Below are positions 23,312-35,578 of a stretch of 64,000 nucleotides of DNA, one piece after another (position 1 is the first letter of the stretch; each line of letters opens with the position of its first letter). Origin of the DNA: Persicaria tinctoria (Eukaryota; Streptophyta; Magnoliopsida; Caryophyllales; Polygonaceae); NCBI GenBank assembly GCA_037127255.1, contig JBANSL010000009.1, positions 37,794,975 through 37,858,974 of the forward strand. The letters are read 5' to 3'. A program made the position numbers and the translations under genes. The notes below the pieces were generated by a model that did no database searches, was not told where the DNA came from, and saw only the letters and a list, made by a program, of their open reading frames with translations.

Positions 23312-24847
23312 GCTCGTGAGTTTCCTTCTCCCTCACCTATTTCAATTGTTTAATTTTTGTTGTCTTTATTTCATTAGGGACAATGAAATATTCAAGTGTG
23401 GGGGAGGGGTTTAGTGTACATATTGCATTAGCTAGGTCATATTTAAAATTTTCACATACATATCATGTTTATTTCTAGCATTTATATTGCATTAGAAAAA
23501 GAAAAAAAAATTGAAAAAATTCAAAACCCCAAAAATATCATGCATTGCATTCATGTATTATTCAAATACCCATCTTGCCTTAATTGTCCTCTATTTTATT
23601 TGATTTTTTTAGCTTGACCTATAAATCCCATGATATGTTTGAATTGACTAATCTTGTCACATACTTGTGTTAATTTTTATTGGAGTATGACTTGTTAGTT
23701 TAATTGAGCAAGTATGATTCTTATTGGCATAATTGAAATCCAACAAAACTTGTCCTAGTGAGAAATCTTGGCCTTATAAGGGATTTTCATCATATTTATT
23801 CCCTTTTGCTTTCATGTGTGATATTATACTCTCCTTATGCACTTACCTCTTGAGATTGGCATTGTTATCTATATTTGAGGCCGAATTTATATGTCTATTG
23901 CTTATGAGTTTCAAATGATAGAGGCATGATTTTCTTAGCCATATTATTATCCATATCCACCCTACATATGTGTCCTTTACTTGTAGCAAATTTGAGCCTT
24001 AGCCTATTCTTTGAAGCTCCACAAAATTTATCCTAGCCGACAATGAGCCTTACCCTATCCGGGAATTAGGATTAGAATTGGTGAATGATTGATCTAGTTG
24101 AGTGGAAAAGAGATTATTGTTGAGAAAGTTACAAGTTTGGATGAGTATGTAATTCTAGTTTTATTCCTCACATTGTGCATTATTGTTTTGGCTCTAAAGG
24201 AAAAAAAATGATGAATGAATGAAAAAAAAAAGAAAAAAAAAGAAGAAGAAAAGAAAAGAAAAAAGCACGAGTTTGAGCCTTTTATTTTCATTATGAATGT
24301 GAGAGTTGGAAATAATTTTTGGTTGAGAAATGAAGGTCTTTTGTAAAGTTGTTGTGAGAGCTTGAGTTTAAGATGATGTTTTTGAGAGAGTGGATGGTTG
24401 ATGTTTGATTATCTAGGATCTTGATTCCCGGATTTTGAGCACCACATGACCATTAATTCTCCTTGCCCTTAATTCCTTACCAAGCCCCATTACAACCTTG
24501 ATAAAAGACCTCTTGATGTTGCTTGTGAGTGATGGCATCCGCGGTGGAGAATATGTGATATATGTGTCAATTTCTATGTAGCTTTTTGCATTTTGGATTG
24601 AGTCGAGAGATATATTATTAAGCCTAAACACAATGAGAGTGAGAGCAAACACATAATCCCGGTGAGGTTGGATGATATGTGCCTTATTTTGAATCGTTCA
24701 TATACTTGCTAGGATGTTAGCTTTCATGTTCATGGCTCCTCCACTTTGATGTTGCTTTTGACAAGGTTAGTGCTTGAAGGTTATATGTGTGGGATATTGG
24801 CTTTGATCTTCTTTATTTTGCATTGCTTGAGGACAAGCAAAAGGTTA
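23312..24847 (+). other. 3' untranslated region of the Athila element
   Basis: It is AT-rich with no supported ORF. A purine tract AAGTGTGGGGGAGGGG at 23394-23409 closely resembles the true PPT. A low-complexity A/G run lies at about 24218-24266. Confidence 0.7.
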
Positions 24848-24861
24848 AGTGTGGGGGAGTT
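24848..24861 (+). other. Polypurine tract
   Basis: AGTGTGGGGGAGTT sits immediately before the TGATAATG start of the 3' LTR. It primes plus-strand synthesis. Confidence 0.9.
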
Positions 24862-26474
24862 TGATAATGCACATTTATAATGGGCATTATAGGATAACTT
24901 AGTTGCATTTACATTGTAGAATATCCATGTTTTAGTGTTAATTTAGATTAAACTCTTTTTGTGGAAAAGTTCGGAATCTACGCTATTTCGGTTGAATTGT
25001 GCAGAATCGTAGATCCGACATGGTGTAAAGCAAGGGAAAGATGTTAAACATGTCCAAGTGAAGTCAAGAAATCAAGCTAAGAGGAGAAAGAAAGGAGGAA
25101 AGAAAGAACGAGGGAAGAACGATGAAAAATCAAGAGTCTGGGCAGATTTCGCTGCTAGCGGGATTTCACTCGCTGGCAGCGAGTGGAACCAGAATCATGA
25201 AGCCCGGCAAGCCAGCGAGAGAGCCAGCGAGAGAGGAAGAGGGAGCCAGCGAAAGAGAGCCAGCGAGAGAGGAAGAGCGAGCAGCGGTGTCCGCTGCTAG
25301 CGCCTAGTCCCGCTGCAGCGAGACGTTCGTTGCCGCGGAAAAATCCGCTGCCAGCGAGAATCACCAGGATGACGAAGCTTCAGATACTCGCGGTTGCGGA
25401 AGGAAGAACTCGCCCCAGCGAATTTGAGCTCTCGCGACAGCGGGAGGAGCAGCTCGCGGCAGCGGGTTCAGTGTCTCGCGGAAGCGGAAATCCTACAGGA
25501 GGTCAATCAAGGCCATTCGCTGCCAGCGGAAATTTCTCGCTGCCGGCGGAATCTAACGCTGAATTAATTTAGGAAAGTTCTATCTTTTATCTAGTTTGTT
25601 TAGGAAGTTTTTATCTTTTATCTACCTTTTATGGAAGACATTAGGCTTATAAATAGGATGTTCTAGGGTTAGTTTAATTAAGTTTTCAATTGGAGCAATC
25701 ACCATAGAAGAGAAGAGAGCTTAGGTAAGCCATGCGCGGCTAATTTTCCTAGTGTTTCGCCTACGTTTTCGGAGACTTGGTTGGTGAATTGTGAGTTTTT
25801 AATTCAAGTTATCTTTCCTCTATTATAATTTCTTCAACTTCCTTGTGCTTATTGTTATGTTATTGATGTTATCTTGCTTGACCGACTTGATAATATTGAT
25901 TTCGTGCTAAGATTTAATGCTTTCGTATTTGCGTTATTTCTATAGTAGCATGCATAAGATTATGGATTCCATGTTTGAAGCATGATTATATAGGAAGTTG
26001 ACATATATCTTAAACATCGATTTACCGTGTTTAATTGGTGTTATTTATGTGCTCAAGTTCTTGGGATGTTGTGCTATCTCATTGTTAAATCTTAACCGTG
26101 TTATGATTGCATTGAGGTGTAAGGGATTAATTGGACTCGTAGGACTTTTAATCCATATAAACCAAGACGAGAGGAATTTGTAGGAAAGTTAATAGCTTGA
26201 AAAGAATTCGATGATCGATAAGCCAACCAATGTCAAAGAATTCGTGGACGGAACCATTCTCTACTCTTGATTTTACAACAAAATTCCATCTTTACTTTAC
26301 TTTACTTGTTCTTATTTAAAAGTCGCATCTTTTCCCACTTTTTTTACTTGTTGGTGATCAAATTGCATTGTGAAATCTTAAATCTCCCGAGGATTCGACC
26401 CCTTTCTTGCCAATTATACTAATTTGTGAGAGTGAGAACTATTTGATTGGGAATCAACGATTTTCATCCCGTCA
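24862..26474 (+). repeat. 3' LTR of the Athila element, full length
   Basis: It starts TGATAATGCACA and ends ATCCCGTCA (TG...CA), 1613 bp. The U3 half (25140-25560) is packed with variants of the CGCTGNCAGCG palindrome. A TATAAATA box lies at 25648-25655. The last 932 bp match the truncated 5' LTR with about 20 differences. Confidence 0.95.
25648..25655 (+). promoter_or_regulatory. TATA box of the Athila LTR
   Basis: TATAAATA is conserved in both LTRs (also 13686-13693) and sits between the palindrome-rich U3 and the downstream LTR part. Transcription of the element would start about 30 bp downstream. Confidence 0.6.
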
Positions 26475-27824
26475 CCCGGATCTAATCTTTAAGCCCATAA
26501 CCTGAACCTATCTCCTTCCCAATCAACGAACAGAGCCCCCGATAGGAAAGAAACGGGAGAAGACGGGGGCGGCGAACCCAGATCCCGGACGATAATCCAT
26601 CCCGTCCAGCTCTCCTCCTCACCATCACCTTTTTTCCGACCTCAACCAACCCAGAAGGACCAAAACGCGAGTAAAGGAGAGGGAGAGTAGAGAGGTTACC
26701 GAGATCGCGCGATCCTCCGGCGCCAGGGGTGCTCCGACCGCGAATCCGGCTACAATCGATGGGGAAGATTGCCTAGTTCAAGTCTAGGAGGGGATAGGGT
26801 TAAGTACGAGCACGCTTGAAGACACTTAAATCGAAAACGGGAGAATCAAAACCGACCTGAGAACGGAAGGACAGAGGAGGGAGGGTCGCGTACGGCGCCG
26901 GCGGTTCCTGGGCTCCCTCAGTCGGCACTGCTGCTGCTGGCGGCTATGAGGAGGTGTCGAGGAGGCTGCTGCTGGCGTTATCTCGGGAAGAGGAAGGGAG
27001 CGAGAGGGCGGAACTGCCGCTGCGCTGCTCGGAAACGGAGAAGGTGGAGCTGCGGTTTCCAGGGGCGGCTGAGTGGCCGACGGTGGCGGTGACGGTGACC
27101 TGGGGAGGTACGGTGGTGGCCAAGCTGAGCAAGGAGGAGGAATGGTTGGCGTTGGGATCTCACGACAGTCCTCAAAGGGAGAGGGATGTTGAACTTGAAA
27201 TGGAAAATGAAATGTAAAGGGGGGGTTTTGGATCTCATCTTTTGTTTTGAAGAGGGAAGGGTAGCAGTAACCTTTGGTTAAACAGGAGGACAGAACTGCA
27301 GGTTATTTATTTGTCAAAATAAGTGAAATCAAGTAGAGAGTGAGGGAAGGTGAGGATAGAATTTGCCTAAAGGGGTGAAGATGAGTTGGAGAGGGAAATT
27401 GCCTCAAATCAGATCAAATTGAGATGTGACAATTGGTGGGCACGCCAAATAAAAAGGAGGAGGAACAAAAGTGTGTTTCCAAAATACCCAAAACAATTAA
27501 CCTTGAAATCCGCTCTCTCGATCTTATCCTGACTCGATCAAATAATGTTTCAATAAAGAGGATATCGGCATCCGGAATTAATTTTGAATCCCGAGGCAGA
27601 AAGACAGAATCGTTCTAATTTTCAAATCGACATATCGGATCCGAAAACAATAATGAAATCCAATTTATTTTATTATTATCATTATTATTATTTTCACTCT
27701 CAAAATCTGAAAGCGGAAATAAAATCCGATTTAATGAGTTTTTCCTTTAAGTTCCAAATTTAAATTCATTTTGATTGATTTTTTTTTTCCAAGAAATTAG
27801 GTTTTAAAAATCCGAGCCTTTACA
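26475..27824 (-). repeat. Partial LTR, copy A of the duplicated block
   Basis: It matches 37449-38802, the outer part of the minus-strand LTR, with only scattered differences. Its right end is ...CCGAGCCTTTACA, which on the minus strand starts TGTAAAGGCTCGG like a chromovirus-type LTR. Its left end is where the Athila 3' LTR begins, so the Athila insertion or a deletion removed the rest. A GC-rich tract at 26515-27240 keeps small open frames on both strands, none recognised. Confidence 0.75.
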
Positions 27825-28888
27825 TGTTTCATCTCCAGAAGTGTTTCATACTCCCATTGATCATACTTTTGATGACTATGTGGTTGAGCTTTTAACTGAA
27901 GAAACCCCAACTCCCGTTTCTAGTTCAAGACGAAGACCATGTCGAGCTAACATCGATAGAGATCGTGAAGGAGGACATGCTCGACTATACCAGGATTACT
28001 TCTCAAACACATTGACTTATCCAGAAGGGATGTTTAGGCGGCGATTTTGGATGAGATGACATGTATTCTTGCGTGTTGTCAATGCACTATCTGGTGCATA
28101 TATGTACTTTCAGCAACGTCGGGATGCGAAAGGGGAGCTAGGCTTATCTCCGTTGCAAAAATGCACTACGGCCATGCACATGATTGCATACGGAGTTGTG
28201 GCTGACATGGTGGATGACTATGCCCATATTTGTCCGGCTTTGTTGATGAGATCATCTCCTTGTTTAGAGATGAGTACCTTTGAAATCCCAACTCAGCGGA
28301 TATGCAACGCCTACTCCATGTCGGAGAGCAACACGGGTGGCCTAGAATGATCGGATCTATTGATTGTATGCATTGGATCGGACTTGGAAGAATTGTCCAA
28401 CTGTCTGGAAGGGCCAATATTCTCGTGGGGATAAACCACCAATTGTTGTCCTAGAAGCAGTTGCATCGTACGACCTCTGGATTTCGCATGCTTTTTTTGG
28501 GACTCTAGATACGTGCAATGATATAAATGTTTTTGATAGATCTCCTGTATTTGATGAAGTCTTGCATGTAAGAGCCCTAGAGGAAAATTTTGTTATCAAT
28601 GAGCATGAGTATGACACGACGTACTACCTTGCGGATGGAATTTACCCAACATGGCGAGCGTTCATCCCATCGATTCGACATCCCTTCTGTGCGAAGGACA
28701 TGTTGTTTTCTCAAATCCAAGATTCAACTCGTAAGGATGCGAAGCGTGCATTTGGTGTTCTACAACAACGTTTTGCTATTATTCATCAACCAGCTCTTGT
28801 TTGGGACTTGAATTTGCTTGGAAAAATAATAACGACATGTATCATATTGCATAATATGATTGTGGAAGACGAGCGTGAAACCCACCAG
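27825..28888 (+). pseudogene. Harbinger-family (PF04827 type) transposase pseudogene, copy A
   Basis: Readable pieces in order: RLYQDYFSNTLTYPEGMFRR, GELGLSPLQKCTTAMHMIAYG, GMIGSIDCMHW, WKNCPTVWKGQYSRGDKPP, YDLWISHAFFGT, EYDTTYYLADGIYPTWRAF and KRAFGVLQQRFAII. These are typical of plant PIF/Harbinger transposase. Lesions: a TGA after FRRRFWMR, frameshifts near 28220 and 28370, and K instead of the usual glutamate before RAFGVL. The copy ends at CACCA (28888), where it departs from copy B. The preceding ATCTCCAG looks like a splice acceptor. Confidence 0.85.
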
Positions 28889-28925
28889 GGTAGTATTGCT
28901 TGGAAAAATAATGACGGCATGTATC
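28889..28925. other. Junction segment repeating part of the transposase
   Basis: After copy A breaks off, the bases TTGCTTGGAAAAATAATGAC and a CATGTATCA word echo the segment at about 28817-28845. The 8-bp target site of the next hAT element follows (28918-28925). It looks like a rearrangement junction with local duplication. Confidence 0.5.
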
Positions 28926-30429
28926 TAGGGGTGTTATGTGAGCCGAGCTACTCGTGATCGGCTCGGGCTCGACTCGTATAAAACTCGGCTCGAGCTCGTT
29001 TATATTTGAAAACGAACGAGTATGAGCAAAATTAAAAGCTCGTCACGAGCTCGAGCCGAATTCGAGCTTTATACGAGCTTGCTCGTTTAGCTCGTTTTAC
29101 ATGTAAAATTATAGTTCTACCCTTAGGGTTTTTTCACCATTTTTAGGTGTTCTCCCCATCTCTCTGCCTCCACTATATAAAACCCCACAATGGTCCCTCT
29201 CCAGTCTCTAGATCTCTCGCCAACATCGCCGCCTCCATCCTCGATGTCCCGTCGGAGTCGCCGCCTGCAGCCTCGGTGCCTCACCGGAGTTGCTGCCTCC
29301 ATAGTCCATCCCCAGGTTTGCTATAATTTATCGTCCGTCTTTGCTCCGATTTAGCATCTTTCTCACCCTTCTCTTCTTCTTTCAGATCTAGCCCCGTCGC
29401 CTCCATCCTCAATGTCTCGCCGGTGTTACCACCTCCAACCTGGTAAGATCTATCATTCCCTGCCTCTTTTCTTTTTCTTCTTCTAATTTCGTCACCCATT
29501 CGGTCACCTCCGCCTCGAGTGGTCGACCCTCGTCCTTCTCACTTCCTCACAGTCACAGATCTGAGATCTCATCTCGTCAACGTCGTTCCCCTCCACCCTC
29601 CTCCAGATCTGAGACCTCAAAGGATGCCCTCCAGATCTGAGACCTCAAAGGATGCTCGGTAACTCTCCCTTTACCCCCTTTTGGCCTTGTTTTCTCAGTT
29701 CTAATACTACGTTCTTCAATCTTGCTATGAATGTTTTGAGTGAAAGTGTAAATTTTTAGGTTGAGGATATGTCTGGATTGAGATTGGGGTTGGATAACTG
29801 GATTTGTCCCAAAATATGTCATGTTTATGTATTTTAGTTTTAATATATGTTTTTAATTTGTTTTGAATAAATTTCATGACAATATATTCTGTTTTATATT
29901 TGTTTCTCTTCAGGACTGAAAGAACAATCAAATTAAAAGAAGTGAAACCAGCTCCGGTAGATTGGACATTTGGACTATAATCGGATTTGTTATGGAATTC
30001 AACTTCTGTTTTGATATTCCATTTGATATTATGTATATGAGGAATGCCTCTGTATTTTGAAATGTATTCCCAATTATAATAAAAACAAGCTCAAAATTTA
30101 CCAAAAAAAAAAAAACAAGCTCAAAACGAACCGAGCTCTAAACGAGCTAAAGAACAAGGTAAAAAAAAGTGAGCTCTAAACAAGCGAAAATAGTCAAAAC
30201 GAGCCCAAACGAGCCCGAGCTTGAATTCAAGCTCGAGCTCGGCTCGAAAAAAACGAGCTAAACGAGCTCGAGTTCGAGCTTGGTCTAGAGCTCGCGAGCC
30301 GAGTTCGATCACACTTCTAAGCTCGTTAAAAATTCAGGCTCGAGCTCGAGTTCGAGCTCGGCTCGATTATAAACGAGCCGAGTATGAGCAGTCTGCTACT
30401 CGGCTCGTTCGACTCGAATAACACCCCTA
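28926..30429. mobile_element. Non-autonomous hAT element, 1.5 kb
   Basis: The termini are TAGGGGTGTTAT and ATAACACCCCTA. The 8-bp target duplication CATGTATC is perfect (28918-28925 and 30430-30437). About 180 bp at the left end and 310 bp at the right are dense in GAGCTCG/CGAGC words. The interior has a TATA-like CTATATAAAAC at about 29172-29182 followed by CT-rich leader-like sequence with two GCC-rich near-repeats, but no transposase. Confidence 0.93.
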
Positions 30430-30437
30430 CATGTATC

Positions 30438-33400
30438 ACAACTCTAAAAGTTCTACAATGTCATCACTAGGTCTTAGCAAGCACCCTACAAGCGCCCTCA
30501 TAAGATGCTTGTATCCACTTCGTGAAGTATCATAGAGTTGCCCGGGTTTCAAAAGTTTCAAAGGCGATTCCGCAATTGAAAAAGATTGGCCTCAAAATCG
30601 TTGAAATTCTCGGTAACGTTTATTCTTTAAAATTCCAAGTAATTCCTTTTCTACCCGCTCAAAATCTTCAAATAAGACGTTTAACCAAGCAACTTTACAC
30701 CAAAACAAGTAAAATCCTTTCGATCAAATTTTGTCAAAATCCTCCAAAACCAAATCAGTTTCCCGTATAACAGTCAATCAAATTCAGAAGCTCGGAGGTG
30801 GAATCATCCACCTCTAAGGGCTAACCCCATATTCTCTTCCTAGTTTCCAGATCATGCAACATCATTCACAACTCAACAAGTACTATAACCAAAAGTTTCA
30901 TCAACTCTTATATAAAGCGTAATACCATAAGCCATCTCATATATGGTAAATCCCACATCATATCATAGTCACAAACCATCACATAACTGTCTAACATAAA
31001 TATAAACATAAACATGCCAACAAGTCTTAAGTACCAAAGAAACAACAAGCCTCGACATACTAAGAATCATAAGGTAAATCTATATCATACCGAAGGCATC
31101 ACAAGTGAACAATCAAATGTTCATCATTTATCACGTAAGTACACATGTTCAAAAAATCAACGGGTTAGGTGTTATGGGGTTAGTACGTCAGTACACATCA
31201 AATCTCACAATCACATATCGATATCACACCAAGGTCATAATGGGTACATCCTCATCATAAAGTCAACGAATCAAACTCATTGTCAATACATACACAAGTC
31301 ATGTTATTAAGATTTCGTGAAAGGGGAGGTCAAACAGTATATCAGTCATCGAATGTCAGCATATTCAACAAACATCATCTTAACTCAACAGAATGCCATA
31401 TAACGATCATTTAGAAATCTGGTATCATTATCTCATATATACAAATCGTATTCATCCTCAAAGTCATATTCATCATTTAACATACCCAAAATCATGCTTA
31501 ACGATCATATAACATAACATCATGCTTTATCACCCCATAATATAACATCATGTTTTCACATAGCAACACGTCATTATCTCATGATTCATATAACACATCG
31601 TAACATGCTTCTAAAATGCATAACAGGGTAGTATTGCTTCAATATATCATGATAACACTAGTCACTACCAATTAGATTTCAATATTGCATAACAACATGT
31701 AATGTCATTCCATATCAGGTTTTATCATGGTCGTTATCTAACATCATGACAACATATATAAATAAATCACATAATCAAGAAAATCCTCACATCATACCAG
31801 TCAAACTAAATGCAATCCCGCTCGCCCGATTCTATTTCCCAGCCAAGACCAATCTCCTTCTAGACTCACCGACCTCAACTTAGTCAAAATTCCCTAAAGA
31901 AATCCCAATTCCTCTCGATGCTCAAATCTCGTCCTCATTCCACCAAACACTCACACACACCATCCACCTCTAAGAATCCAACTCCTACCTCTAACATCAC
32001 ACTCGATCACCCTCTCATACTATATCCTCAATTCTCTTAAGGTCATTTCTTACACTTTCCCCACTTCCCAAGGTATCACAAGTATCATGCCCCGTTAGTC
32101 ACGCATTCTCTAGAAAATTTCTCAATCACCGCCCCAAAGTTCTTTCACCACTCTCCAACCACGCTACCAAATGACCTCACCCACAGGTTTAAGGAAGAAG
32201 AAATTATGAAAATCATCAAACATAAGGTCTACATCATATCAACTAGCATTTATAACCATAACAACATGGGTTCAACAAGTCTCAATTTACCATCATGCTC
32301 AATAATCATTGCAAACATCATATATGAACGTAATCAAGTCAAGCTAGCATGTTGCATTATAACCTTATCATATACAATTCAGGTCTCTTAGCATATGTAG
32401 TTCAATCATTTTACAGGCAAGGGAATTCAAATCATGCTTAGCAACTTAGAGTAGCAACACGTTAAGACATCATGGTACCTGAGATCTATAAGGCATCACA
32501 TCATATCATCATAGACGACATGCAATCAGGCAACAATCATCATCAAGTCAGCACATCAGCACGTAAATCTCATCGCCAAGTTAGTGCAATATCATTGTCA
32601 ACAAGTTCAAAAGGGTTAGTAATTTCGAACGGAGAACACTCTCGCTTGCAAGTCATATCTACTCAGTAACCGTAATTCTTGATGCGTGCCCATTCCGCCG
32701 ACATCATTGATCCTGAGGCCCGTGGGTTATGGGCCCACACTTTCGTTGCGCTGTTTTATCGCTATTCAACTCCTCATTCTCTTTTCCCATGCGGTCGCTC
32801 ATCTAATGTATCGCGCAAGAGTCCAAGTTAGTGGAGATAAGGGAGTGAAAAGAGCGGACAACCCAAATTCCTTTTGGGGACAAAAACGGACCACAACTAA
32901 AGACGACAACTGGAGACGAAACTCCGACCCGAGGATAGCAATGATGCCCTTATGGAAGTCTATTAGGTTACAATTGTGACGAGCAAAATGGATTCATCAT
33001 GGAGTACATGAGTCATATTAATCCACACTAACATGTACCTATCGCAAGGAGAACGACATGCATATTCATTCCAAAGGCACAATCGAGTCTTGCACTGATG
33101 CTTGTGAGACAACTAGCAGTCTATTATTCTATGGAAGTAGAGATGCCTAGCAACTTCAAGCAAGATATGCAGAACCAGTAATGATCATGCCAGATTCAAA
33201 GTCATGCGGGATTTAATGAGGATAACAAGTATCATGTATATGGATGAACATGGTATACTCATCAACAATTGAGTTCAAATATAGCATAACGAGGTATATC
33301 ATAACAATCAGACGAAGCGTCATATGAGCACACATAAAAGCAGCATAGTAACTATCACATCTGACAACAATGATCATATAGTAGGTTAAGAACAACATGT

Positions 33401-35562
33401 AATCATACGACGTGATACATTTAGAAAGCATAGGTCCTGAACAGTACTAGCGTTACATGACAAGGCATGGGCATAATCAAGAGTCATTTAAAAGAGTTCA
33501 ACATAATGTCCATGAAAATAAGAGGGATCACCACAGAGTAACAAATAGAACATCACGACGATAGATTATAATCATGCTAGGAATGAACTGTCGTAGGGCA
33601 CATAAAACGGTACGATAGTCATCACATCATAGAACAAGTACAACATGTGATCATTTGGTGGGTCATATTGGAAATCATAAGCCTTACAAGACACTACTGA
33701 CATATATCGAACATGAGCACAATCAAGGTAATTTGACTAGATTCATCCTAACATTCATGTATTATGCGTATGTAAAATCATGGTATAGCGTGGTGTGTGA
33801 TCATGCGAGGTGCCAAGTCTTACATTCATGCAAGTGCGAGATGATAACACAAAGTAATAGGGAAACACTACCGAGAGGTAACATGTGAGCATGCTAGGTT
33901 AAACCATTACGAGAAGCAAGTCACTCATCGAATTCAACATCAGTCTAATCATGAGTAAAACACCTAGGATGATATGGAAGAGGAGAATTACACTATCAGG
34001 GACCTAGCTCAAGAGGGAATCAGCAACAACGTAGGCAAGATACGAGTTTGCACAAGTCACAACCGAAGATTCTACATGATGCTAGAAGCTCAATATAATG
34101 TATGATACATGCATGCAACTAATCATGACGATGCATAAGAAATCACTCAATCATACTCCACGATATAGAATCATGAGAAAAGTTCAGTGATGCATAATAC
34201 GAGTCCAAGTAATGGGCAATACGATTAGAATACGGGGCATGAGTGCACATAACATGATAAAGATATGCATTCATCAAAGCTCAATTATACCACATATTCT
34301 CCATCCTACGCACGTAATAATACAACAATATTAACTTGCAGAATCATCACAATAGTCAATTGACGAATAAAAATAGATGGGTGTGCTATAGATTCTCGTC
34401 ACAAAAGAGTAATAAGCATTGACACGTCATCATCCATCATGCTAAGGCGATCAGGTACAAGCATTCATACAGGGAGGGTTTGATCACACTATCATGAACC
34501 TAATCCAGGAGGAAATAATGATCATGCAAGTTCATATCATATGGTTCATGCTTCAAATCAATCATACGATCAGTAAGCCAAGTAAACATGCTATAACAAC
34601 AAACAGTCATGATATAAGGCAAGACAGAACACGAGACTTGAGCAAGGTAACTAACCACAATATGAGCTTAAACAATAAAACCATGACAGAAGGCAAGACA
34701 TAACATGAGAAAGTTCTTACTAATGATCATTTGCAAGGTACATGCGGGAGATTACAAAAGTCATGTCATGCGATGCAAAGAGTGTCACCATTACAACTGG
34801 ACAGAGATCCCTAAGGGCAACCATTGACATTCCCCAACTGACTCATCACTCCTCTTTTACGTGGGACTTTGGTACGACTCTTTTGGTAGGAAAACACTAG
34901 TTAATCATCGTAAGAATTAAGAAAGACAGCCTCAGAAGCACCTTACTCTCGACTCAAAATGACATCAAGAACTACCTTCCAATACTCACTCAAACCACTT
35001 TCATATCCATACATGTTTCCGACACAATGTGTTTACCGACCCGATTTCCCGTGGAAGACACTGACATCCAGGGAAATGCTAGATAGAGCTGTCTAGGGGT
35101 TAACATAGTGGAAAGGGCTGTTCCACACAAGCTGGGTTTGACAACACAGAAACAAGGGTACTCCCACTATCCCGTTTGCATAGATCAGTCAGTACACATT
35201 TCATAGTTAAGGCATCCAAATCAGATATCTAGCATAGCAAGCATTCAGCACGGAATTAGTTAATAACACTCATAATGATCTCCTTGGAGTCTCCCAACCC
35301 ATCTGTAAAGAACAAGCTGATATTTGCCTACCCATTCCAACCTACATCCAATAGGGATGGTCTAACGCCTTTCTACCCACTCGATCCCTCGTTAGTCGGT
35401 TTTCCTCTTTTATAACAAGCCAAGTTCGTTACTTAGTCCGATTTGGGTTAGGCATCTTAAGTTCATTTTGCCTCTTTAAATCCTTTTCAAAAGTCCTTGA
35501 AATTTGTGGGCGATTTTCAAAACATACACTCGACCCTTGTGTACCCGAATTGCACAACCTCA
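30438..35562 (-). other. Non-coding interior of a minus-strand LTR element
   Basis: About 5.1 kb has no gag or pol motif in any frame and only short ORFs. The composition is peculiar, with very frequent CAT, ATCATG and CATAAC words over 31000-34800. The position, immediately downstream (minus strand) of the primer site at 35563-35574, suggests the interior of a non-autonomous retrotransposon. No matching 3' LTR is found to the left at the expected place. Confidence 0.5.
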
Positions 35563-35574
35563 GCTCTGATACCA
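35563..35574 (-). other. Primer binding site, initiator-Met tRNA type
   Basis: The minus strand reads TGGTATCAGAGC, the standard plant tRNA-iMet primer site, 4 bp after the LTR end ...GGGCCGTTACA. Confidence 0.85.
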
Positions 35575-35578
35575 TCTT

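Larger units (their letters stand above)
13579..26474 (+). mobile_element. Athila-type Ty3/gypsy LTR retrotransposon, decayed
   Basis: The order is LTR, PBS, gag-pro, RT-RNase H, integrase, Athila ORF1/env-like gene, PPT, LTR, all on the plus strand. The tRNA-Asp-type PBS, DLGAS-type protease, an extra gene after integrase and the GTGTGGGGGAGTT tract before TGATAATG all point to the Athila lineage. The 5' LTR lacks about its first 680 bp. By hand count the shared LTR segments differ at about 20 of roughly 930 positions (about 2%), so insertion is fairly recent. The 5' target duplication is lost. Confidence 0.92.

Noticed and set aside
26944..27238. Paired ORFs on both strands in the GC-rich part of the LTR, repeated at 37919-38216.
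   Set aside because: They are conserved only because the LTR is duplicated. No domain is seen and frames are open on both strands, which points to composition.
31000..34800. Coding capacity or a CRISPR-like array in the CAT-rich tract.
   Set aside because: There are no regular repeats with spacers and no long frames. The words are irregular low-complexity sequence.
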